Source of the DNA: Orobanche coerulescens
Taxonomy: Eukaryota > Streptophyta > Magnoliopsida > Lamiales > Orobanchaceae
Length of the DNA stretch: 64,000 bases
Reading direction: 5' to 3'
Assembly: GCA_033398695.1 (NCBI GenBank)
Contig: CM065801.1
Span: 2,914,001 to 2,978,000 of the forward strand
Of the stretch, positions 56,999-64,000 are shown piece after piece; position 1 is the stretch's first letter; each line of letters starts with the position of its first letter. The notes beneath the pieces were generated by a model, which was not told the origin of the DNA, searched no databases, and was given only the letters and a program-made list of their open reading frames with translations. The translations under genes were made by a program, and so were the position numbers.

Positions 56999-57607
56999 AT
57001 GTCGGAGTCCATTCCAGAAAATGACGTCATCATCTCGAAGAATGTGAAGGAATCAACTTACCGAACGGTCGCCGCCGCCGCCGATTCTCCGAACGACCGG
57101 AGGAAGAAAAAGAAGAGCGGCGCGTTCGGCATCTTCAAGGCGGCGCTGTTCATGATGCGCAAACGGCGCGGAGATAAATCAGGCGGGAAGCCGGTTCTCA
57201 CCAAACGGGACAGCGCGGCCGCGAATAACAATACCAGCAACGCCAACTGGACGAAGCTGGTAGGGTCGGTGCGGCCACTGCACCTCCAGGAAACCTCTCA
57301 ATCGCCGCCGTCGCCGATTGCTGTGGCGGTCGCCGATGAAATCAGGGAGATGATTCCTCCGGCGTCTCCGTCGGCGGCTTCCACGTCGAGCGGTACGATG
57401 AGCAAGTACGCATCGGCGGCGAGCCTTCTGGATCTGGATAACAGCAGCGATGAGGAAGAAGAGGATCCGGATGAGGTGTTTGATGCTCTTACTGGGGACG
57501 AGATGATTGACGCCAAGGCGGAGGAATTTATCGCTCAGTTTTACAAACAGATTCAGCTTCAGAGGACTGCCGGAACTCACCGCCATCATCACAGCAGAGG
57601 AATTTGA
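56999..57607 (+). CDS. DUF761 domain-containing protein (single exon, 202 aa)
   Basis: The frame is open from ATG at 56999 to TGA at 57607 with codon composition (GC-rich, many CGG/GCG) unlike the AT-rich surroundings. A basic patch RRKKKK is at residues 34-39, followed by a hydrophobic segment GAFGIFKAALFMMRKRR (41-57). NWTKLVGSVRPLHLQ (83-97) is a motif often seen in this plant family. Ser/Pro/Ala-rich sequence follows, then an acidic run DEEEEDPDE (151-159) and the C-terminal DUF761 motif IDAKAEEFIAQFYKQIQLQR (170-189). The end is His-rich. DUF761 proteins are plant-specific, small, often stress- or fibre-related in annotation, with no known biochemical function. I infer no catalysis. An intronless gene is normal for this family. 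Confidence 0.88.
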   Translation: MSESIPENDVIISKNVKESTYRTVAAAADSPNDRRKKKKSGAFGIFKAALFMMRKRRGDKSGGKPVLTKRDSAAANNNTSNANWTKLVGSVRPLHLQETSQSPPSPIAVAVADEIREMIPPASPSAASTSSGTMSKYASAASLLDLDNSSDEEEEDPDEVFDALTGDEMIDAKAEEFIAQFYKQIQLQRTAGTHRHHHSRGI

Positions 57608-57610
57608 GCG

Positions 57611-57650
<40 letters not shown>

Positions 57651-58549
57651 TGAATGACATGCATGAATATGCTGATTTCTTAAAAAAGTTAATTATAATA
57701 CCAATAATAACAATAACAATATTATACTAATAAATACATTAATGCAGACATGTCTCCATTTGAATAGTGGGTAGTAATATGGATTTAATAAAAATCGAAG
57801 TAAATTGGACGATGCCGAAACCTCTTTTTTGAGTAGTGCAGAAAATATGGATACTCATCAGCGTTATGAATTTTCTCAAATTCGAATGAAACGCAATTGA
57901 GAGAAATTGCGAAATTCGATTTTCTTCTTTTTAGATTTTTTTTTTTCCATTTATGGTTCTCTTCTTCTTTTTTGTTATTTGTTTTCGTATATTATCACGA
58001 AAAGAATAGTTATTTTGGATATATTCTTTGCAGATTCATAACTCCATTTTGTGATGAGTAATTAGGAATTTTGCATTTATAAGCAACCGGTTATGCTCTA
58101 ATTGTGCCTATATATAATATCAGTAGTATGTTGTTATGGAGTAGGAGCGTATATTAATAATATATGAAACCCCTATACCTCAAAAGCGGGAAAAAGAAGT
58201 GATCGGATGTACGCAGCTTTACCCTGCCTTAACACAAATAAAATGCTTCCGGATGATCCAAAATGAAAATTGCATCGAGAATTGCATGGAATGACTAGTA
58301 CTTCATGAGAAAAAGAAGTGCAGCCAGTTTAGTGAGTCATTTTGTTTTATTCCATTATAATCAAGAACCAAATAATAAGGAGTCTTTGGCTCCATTGGAA
58401 ACAATGGAAATAATTAATAATATATGAAAGATGTTGCTAAATGTATAATCACATTTACTAACAAGTTACTTCATCCTTCCATTTTTAATAGTTATATAGA
58501 TTATGATACATTATTTTATCATTTGTGTATTTAATGTTAAAGTATTGTG
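57608..58549. other. 3' flank of the DUF761-type gene, gene-free
   Basis: A (TA)n microsatellite lies at 57612-57646, directly after the stop codon. Candidate AATAAA-like signals occur near 57728. The rest is AT-rich without coding signal. Confidence 0.6.
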
Positions 58550-58557
58550 ACTGATAG

Positions 58558-59097
58558 CATGGTTCTAAAAAACGCTAGGCGCTAGGTGTTCGGATTGCTA
58601 ACGCCTAGCGCCCAGAGGATTACTCGGGGATTAATCGGACACGGCGAATTTATTTTTTATTATTATTTTAATCATTTTTATATATAAAAAATTATATATA
58701 TGTAAAATAATTAAAAATAATTAAAATTTAACCATTTTAACATATATATAATCAATTATATATTAAATTTGAAATACTGATATAGATATTAATGAGTCCA
58801 TATTATCCATAATATCTCCGTTTAGGAATTTGTAGTACTATTACAACAAAATAAAAAAATAAAAAAGTATAACCGACTAGGCAACCGCCTAGTCGCCAAC
58901 GTAGCTAGGAAATTTGAAACGTTGATATAGGTATAAAGTAGTCCAAAGTATCTTAGATTACCTTCATAGGTCCCCGCAGCCAGCCTAGACGATCGATTCA
59001 TTACCCAAACGCCTAGTACAAGGGCCTATGCTATAATCGGAACGGCAGAGAACCTTATAGAGATTAATCGGTATAGGCGGGGATTTTTAGAACACCG
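58558..59097. mobile_element. hAT-type MITE (CGCTAGG family), complete copy
   Basis: The ends CATGGTTCTAAAAA and TTTTTAGAACACCG are imperfect inverted repeats. ACTGATAG flanks both sides exactly (58550-58557, 59098-59105). It is related to 35570-36130 and is non-coding. Confidence 0.88.
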
Positions 59098-59105
59098 ACT
59101 GATAG

Positions 59106-59306
59106 TAGTGGTGGACCCTTGATGTGTGTAAAAATTATTTATTTGTAAAAATAATTTAAATGTAAATTTGTGGGATCTCTTAAAAAGTGGAGTGAGGTGA
59201 TAAATAAAATATATTTATTTAAGATATGTGGAATATAACTTATAAATTGATAGAGGGAGTATTAAGTTTCTATAGAAAAGTTGATAAATGAACTCAATTC
59301 CTCTCT

Positions 59307-59309
<3 letters not shown>
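59106..59309. other. AT-rich DNA, possible half of a Stowaway element
   Basis: ATTGATAGAGGGAGTATTA at about 59247-59265 looks like a right Stowaway terminus. No matching left end was found. Confidence 0.4.
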
Positions 59310-59361
<52 letters not shown>

Positions 59362-59468
59362 AGGGAGAGGGAGAGGGAGAGGGAGAGGGAGAGGGAGAGG
59401 GAGAGAGGGAGAGGGAGAGGGAGAGGGAGAGGGAGAGAGGGAGAGAGGGAGAGGGAGAGGGAGAGGGA

Positions 59469-59555
<87 letters not shown>

Positions 59556-59622
59556 AGGGAGAGGGAGAGGGAGAGGGAGAGGGAGAGGGAGAGGGAGAGA
59601 GGGAGAGGGAGAGGGAGAGGGA

Positions 59623-59709
<87 letters not shown>
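59310..59709. repeat. 400-bp purine microsatellite: (GA)n with (GGGAGA)n blocks
   Basis: Pure GA runs alternate with two blocks of GGGAGA units. All four long ORFs across it encode Arg-Glu or Ser-Leu repeats and are not genes. Such pure purine tracts can form triplex DNA. Confidence 0.97.
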
Positions 59710-59710
<1 letters not shown>

Positions 59711-60015
59711 ATTCAACTTGTTAGATAAACTCATTCAGGTGGTTTTTGTGTAATGGAGAACTTGTTAGATGGACTTACTAAGCTAGATTTTGTGCATGTT
59801 TAGGCGAACTTTTTGCATCATGTAATGCGTATCAACGGACTTTATTAACCCAACTAACTGACCAAAAATACAATAACAATATTATTTCTAAATTATAGTA
59901 CCAAAAGTGCATTTTTAAAATTCTTAAAGACCAATTGGCAATTTGCCCAAAGAATATATTACACTAATATATTCGAGAAAATGTCAAAACCGACAATTTC
60001 GATACTAAAAATATA

Positions 60016-60257
60016 CTCCCTCCATTTTTAAATAGATGTCATTTTAGATTTTTGTAACTTTTTCAAAATAGATGTCACTTTAGCTTTATTCTTCTCTTTA
60101 TTCCATTATTACCCCTAATTAATTTACCTCAAAATTCATCTTTCCATTCTTCATTAATTACAAAATATCATTTATTAGGGGCAAATTTTGGCATGAAAGA
60201 ATTTTCTTAATTTGTGTGCACAAAACCAAAGTGACATCTATTTAAAAGTGGAGGGAG
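60016..60257. mobile_element. Stowaway-type MITE
   Basis: CTCCCTCCATTTTTAAATAG at the start pairs with CTATTTAAAAGTGGAGGGAG at the end; TA flanks both sides (60014-60015, 60258-60259). ATAGATGTCA follows and TGACATCTAT precedes, extending the inverted repeat. It is non-coding. Confidence 0.9.
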
Positions 60258-60259
60258 TA

Positions 60260-60813
60260 GTTGTTAAACTTTGAAAAAAAAAATCTCCAAAACCCGCAGG
60301 GGTACATACGTACCGTCGTTCCCACCACTTATATATTTAAAGCATACTCCCTTCGTTCCACTTAAAAGAGATTAGTTTGAACTTTCAAAACATTATTTTA
60401 TTCCATTTTGAAAGAGTACTTTAAAAATGAAATCTTAATATATAATCAAAATTTATATAATAATATTATTTTTTAAAATTAAAGTTTTTCGTTATATATA
60501 TCACGATATTATTGTTGTTCTTCGGTAATTCAGAAAAATATAATAAAACGGAAAAAAGCAAATCTACTAAACAGTACTACTGTTCTTACGATTCTATTAC
60601 ACAATATAAACTGAAAACAGGGAATGATATTACACGAATAATATTCTTGAAGCCGAGACAATTAATATCTTTCCGCAGTATAATTACGTATCGTATAGTG
60701 CTGACGGTTTTCAGACGTATTATCCCTAAAGATACAACGGCTAACGTCTTCAGTTCTGTAGTACACCAGAAAAGAAGCTCCCGCGAACTAGAGATATGCG
60801 AAAACTGAGCAAA
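60260..60813. other. Gene-free DNA between Stowaway MITE and microsatellite
   Basis: TACTCCCTTCGTTCCACTTA at about 60346-60365 is a lone Stowaway-like end. The open frame 60512-60808 has no recognisable motif, and I do not call it a gene. Confidence 0.5.
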
Positions 60814-60893
60814 ATGTATGTATGTATGTATGTATGTATGTATGTATGTATGTATGTATGTATGTATGCATGTATGTATGTATGTATGCATGT
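60814..60893. repeat. (ATGT)n microsatellite
   Basis: About 19 ATGT units with two GCATGT interruptions. ORFs across it give Thr-Tyr-Ile-His repeats only. Confidence 0.93.
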
Positions 60894-61311
60894 TATGATA
60901 GTTCGATGATAGATGATGTTATCTGTCCAATGCAATGATGTTATCCATCCAATGCAGCCTTTACTATGAACTATATATATGCATCTCCATCATGTGGTAT
61001 TAAATCAGGGCATTTAAGACATACAAAACTGCACCATTAAGACATGTTTAATGACCATACAACTGCTGCATTAAGACATGTATGACTAAGAAATTGCTAC
61101 ATTAATACACACAATCAGCCGTTTCATTCCAACAGTCACAAGAGGAGGAGTGTTCAAACATTCAAAATTCATGTCTGCTTGGCACCAAAAAATTAATATT
61201 CGTGTCCAAGCCCAAGGCCAGCCGATCCGAGCCAGCCAGACGAGCGGGCGCGCGCGCGTGTGATCTAGTTAACTCCAAGTCTAGGTGCATAGTCTTGGTT
61301 ATGTTGCACAC
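60894..61311. other. Intergenic DNA, nothing recognised
   Basis: A 12-bp run of alternating GC (GCGCGCGCG) lies near 61250. The stretch ACTGC(A/T)..ATTAAGACATGT is repeated at about 61029-61044 and 61065-61082. No gene. Confidence 0.5.
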
Positions 61312-61313
61312 TA

Positions 61314-62713
61314 CAGTTAAACCTCTTTAAAATAATAAGATTCCACCAAGAAAAAAGATTACTTTATCGAATTTATCATTTCATCAATATAATTGTTACT
61401 TCATCAATATAGTAATATTTATTACCTTAGATATTTATTTTTATATTATTTGTAATTATAATTTTTTAGAGAATATTTATACTCCTTATAATACATTGTA
61501 TGTACGTAGAATTTAAATTACTTAGATACATTGTATTTGAAGGACGCAAAAAAAGATAAAGAGAGAATTACTGTAGTTATGTGTTGCAATGGTGATGGAT
61601 CAGACAAGGTGATGGATCAGACAAGGTGCCTCTTTGGATTATTGTCAAGTATGCAAATCTAAGGTGTTTTAGAAATGTGAGCTTGAACAATCTTAATTGT
61701 GCCTATCGATAAAAAAAGAAAGCTTGGATGACTCATTTACTATTTCAAGAATTTGTCGGTTGGTTTGGTAACAAAATGAATGGTAGGAAGGTACTTTTAA
61801 TTGTTGACAATTGTTCGGCTCATCCAAAAATAGTTGAAGGCTTGAGAAACACAGACTATTTTTTTTTACCTCCGAACACGACATCTAAGATCCAACCATG
61901 TGATGCTGGAATTATTCGAGCTTTTAAAGTTCACTATCGTCTTTGTCTATATTCTAGTATCTTACAAGATCTTGAGGTTGAAGTAACAAATCCTGAAAAA
62001 ATTAATATTATGCTCTCACTATTGCTAACATGGACTGGAATATTGATGAGAAGACAACAACAATTGCAAGGCATTGCAAGATCCAGTCAGAAGAAAATGA
62101 TGTACCAGACATTGGTGACATAAATGAAGATATCAAAGGACTAAATGAAGTCATCTCTGATTTACGCTATAGAAATGTCACGGATGTCGAGCATCTCCTA
62201 AACTATCCAAGTGAGAATGATGCAGTTATGGACTCACATGCGGAAGAAATTATTTAGTCAGTGATGAACACTAATGATGAAGAGACTGATCCCGCATCGG
62301 ATGATAGTAACGCTGTCCCCAAATGTGTCATTAAAGGAAGCATTTCAAGCAATCAACACTTTGAAGAATTATTTGTTGCAACATGAACAAAATATACCAA
62401 ATGTCATGTACGCTTTACAAAAAGTGAAGGTCGAGGTTAATTTTGGTTTTGGTGAAAAAAAGAAGCAACTGACTATAGATTCACATTTTAGAAAGAATTA
62501 ATATTGTACAATGAATATATAAATTATCTATGAAATTATGAAATTATTACATTATATATTTATCGGGCCCTTAATGATTTTCACATTTTTTTATTATCTT
62601 ATACATTCGCGAAATTATTACTTTACAACATTGACCCAAGACAGGACCGAACAAATTTATTACTTAATCGAGGTTAATACTTCATCGGATATTACTTAAT
62701 CGAGGTTTAACTG
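61314..62713 (+). mobile_element. pogo/Tigger-like (Emigrant/Lemi1-type) Tc1/mariner element
   Basis: The ends CAGTTAAACCTC and GAGGTTTAACTG are exact inverted repeats, inserted at TA (61312-61313, 62714-62715). The start CAGTTAAACCTCTTTAAAAT resembles the Arabidopsis Emigrant/Lemi1 terminus (CAGTAAAACCTCTATAAATT). It contains a broken DDE transposase. At 1400 bp it is shorter than an autonomous copy should be. Confidence 0.88.
61560..62501 (+). pseudogene. Broken pogo/Tigger DDE transposase
   Basis: The clearest part is the open frame 61728-62123: MTHLLFQEFVGWFGNKM, then GRKVLLIVDNCSAHPK with the second catalytic Asp (61804-61825), then FFLPPNTTSKIQPCDAGIIR with the third (near 61900) and FKVHYRLCLY. 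Upstream, CCNGDGSDKVPLWIIVKYAN is recovered only by skipping a 17-bp tandem duplication (61592-61625). A stop near 61711 and shifts after 62020 split the frame; 62030-62501 carries the acidic C-tail in other frames. The DNA-binding (CENP-B-type) domain and the first Asp are absent. It is dead. Confidence 0.85.
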
Positions 62714-62715
62714 TA

Positions 62716-63224
62716 TCCAATTCTCTTCACTTTATTAAGTGTCTTAATTTTCATCACATTTTCAATATGGGATGGAATTCTCCATATTGCCGTTCATTTC
62801 AAAATGCACTTTCAAATGACTAACTTCATTCATTAATTTCTCAGTCACTATAAATAAATTTTGAGAAATTAGATATACTACGATTATACACTCCGAACGT
62901 AGATTAATCATGGACTATTTAATTTCATATAAATTAAATATTTTAGTCATTAACAAATCAATTAAAATTGATTTTTCCCAACAATTAATTTATTATTCTT
63001 TTTTAGTTAGTGTTGACAATTTAAAATGAATTCTTCATTCATTAGAATGATCAATATTAAAAAATTGTAGTTTAATTAAATTATCTTTTCAAGTATGACT
63101 CAACAAAAATAAAAAACACACAAATTTATATTGGTCGTGTTCGTGACATCGCTGAAATGCTCTAAACTGTGTTAGTGATGGAATTTTCAGCCATTTAGAA
63201 TTTCGGTGCTAACAATGATCAACT
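62716..63224. other. AT-rich intergenic DNA
   Basis: No gene or structured repeat is recognised. Confidence 0.5.
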
Positions 63225-63565
63225 CAATGATAGGTGGGAACTGCGGCGGGCCACCCAGGCCAGCTCGGCCAAGGTCCGAAGCTCAGCCCATCGAGATTCT
63301 AGACTGTCTTCGTCTCAAATTCTCCGTAGCTCAACCCGGACTCCCAACTCGTACCGAACCCGTTCAGCCCGCAGTCCGGACCGGGCCAATTCATAGCCCA
63401 TCCGAAATCGGTCCAGCCCGCCCAATCCACCACACTCCACACAATCCTAGTCCTCAAGTTTGAATTTAATACCCAACTCCGCTCGTTGTCATGTGGCACC
63501 AGCCAATTGGCTAGTGGAGTAGTCGTTGCCCAACAGCTAGCCCATGATTTGGGCCGGGCCGGGCC
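63225..63565. repeat. GC-rich repeat with GGGCCGGGC motif
   Basis: GC content jumps relative to both sides. AGCCC(A/G)..CCGG-type motifs recur (for example CCAGCCCGCCC near 63412), and GGGCCGGGCCGGGCCGGGC lies at 63551-63569. Such motifs are frequent near the ends of plant hAT elements, but the ends and target duplication cannot be defined. The ORFs here follow the base composition and are not trusted. Confidence 0.45.
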
Positions 63566-63796
63566 GGGCTAACGACCAGATTTCAAATTTTTTTTTTTTT
63601 GCAAAATATACTCTTATAAATACTCTCCTCCCTTAACCATTTTCCCACACCAAAACTACCATCTCCGTCCTTTCTAATCTTCAGTCTTTTCCAACTCTCG
63701 GGTTTTGATTTAACTTTAATTTGACAATCAATAATTTTATATTTATTGTTTTATAAATAATTTTGTGATAATCTATCTTCATCTTAAAAAAATACT

Positions 63797-63863
63797 ATGG
63801 TGAGCAGGTCAAATAATGTTCATCGTGAAGGGACCGATGACAATGATACCAACTTGCGTTACA
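63797..63863 (+). CDS. Possible first exon of an unknown gene running off the window
   Basis: A TATAAATACTC box lies at 63614-63625 and a CCACACCAAAACTACC-type leader follows. The first ATG after it (63797) gives MVSRSNNVHREGTDDNDTNL and meets a strong donor ACA/GTAAGT at 63864. Together with the GC-rich block upstream this could be the 5' end of a hAT-like transposase gene. Only about 22 codons are visible, so the call is weak. Confidence 0.22.
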
Positions 63864-64000
63864 GTAAGTTTACTGTTTCTATTTTGTTTATATGCTTGTT
63901 ATAATTTATATATTTTAGTACTTGCTAAAAAATTATAATGTTTATTAGGGATCTCTATATATAATAGCATTATGAATTTGAATCACCATATTAATTCTAT

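Noticed and set aside
59215..59734. Four long overlapping ORFs encoding Arg-Glu or Ser-Leu repeats
   Set aside because: They are translations of the GA microsatellite on both strands; such ORFs arise automatically from pure dinucleotide repeats.
60512..60808. 98-codon ORF as a gene
   Set aside because: No motif, no start context, and the opposite strand is also open; it sits between MITE-derived sequence and a microsatellite.
63206..63499. Pro/Arg-rich ORFs on both strands
   Set aside because: They follow from the GC-rich repeated CAGCCC/GGGCTG composition rather than from protein-coding constraint.

Overview
This is plant nuclear DNA, most likely from a eudicot. The evidence is a 22-exon CTP synthase gene with GT-AG introns, a small DUF761-type gene, and plant repeat families (Athila-, Tekay/Tat- and Copia-type LTR elements, a Helitron, hAT/Tourist/Stowaway MITEs, tRNA-derived SINEs). 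The species cannot be fixed from sequence alone. Only two convincing host genes are visible; most of the rest is transposable elements, often with intact target-site duplications (TSDs).

Left part (1-9369): an AT-rich, gene-free stretch; two adjacent hAT-type MITEs (2371-2835 and 2861-3231); the 3' part of a Copia element (reverse transcriptase/RNase H plus 3' LTR, about 3720-6527); and a broken Tat-type Gypsy fragment on the minus strand (6528-9121).

Middle part (9370-35408): one nested retrotransposon block. Element A (+) has 3-kb LTRs and TSD TTTGT. Its 5' LTR is split by element B (-, 11267-19528, TSD GCCGG), a member of the same family. Its interior is split by an Athila-like element C (-, 22160-31009, TSD GATAT, LTRs nearly identical). 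C itself contains a solo LTR (23978-25504, TSD ACTAT). None of the three full elements carries a recognisable pol: A and B are almost non-coding, and C has only gag and protease remnants.

Right of the nest (35409-45306): a hAT MITE, fold-back elements, a Tourist-type MITE carrying one CACTA end, another hAT MITE, a SINE, and a 3.3-kb Helitron (40370-43665) with remains of the PIF1-type helicase. The Helitron and element A sit at different points of two copies of one older repeat, so each copy shows the empty site of the other.

Genic part (45307-57607): CTP synthase (45671-52691, +, 22 exons, predicted 562 aa) with a SINE in intron 6 and a GTGTCGGACACG-rich insertion in intron 1; then a second SINE, a Stowaway MITE, an unidentified minus-strand coding fragment, a 5S-rRNA-like (Cassandra-like) repeat, and a single-exon DUF761-type gene (56999-57607, +). 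The right end (57608-64000) holds a hAT MITE, a 400-bp GA/GGGAGA microsatellite, a Stowaway MITE, a broken pogo/Tigger (Emigrant/Lemi1-like) transposon with intact ends, and a GC-rich stretch followed by a doubtful first exon.

The two host genes show no functional link. The most unusual observation is that all three LTR families in the nest carry a block of short, family-specific palindromes just upstream of the TATA box, and in A and C this block differs between the two LTRs far more than the rest of the LTR does.
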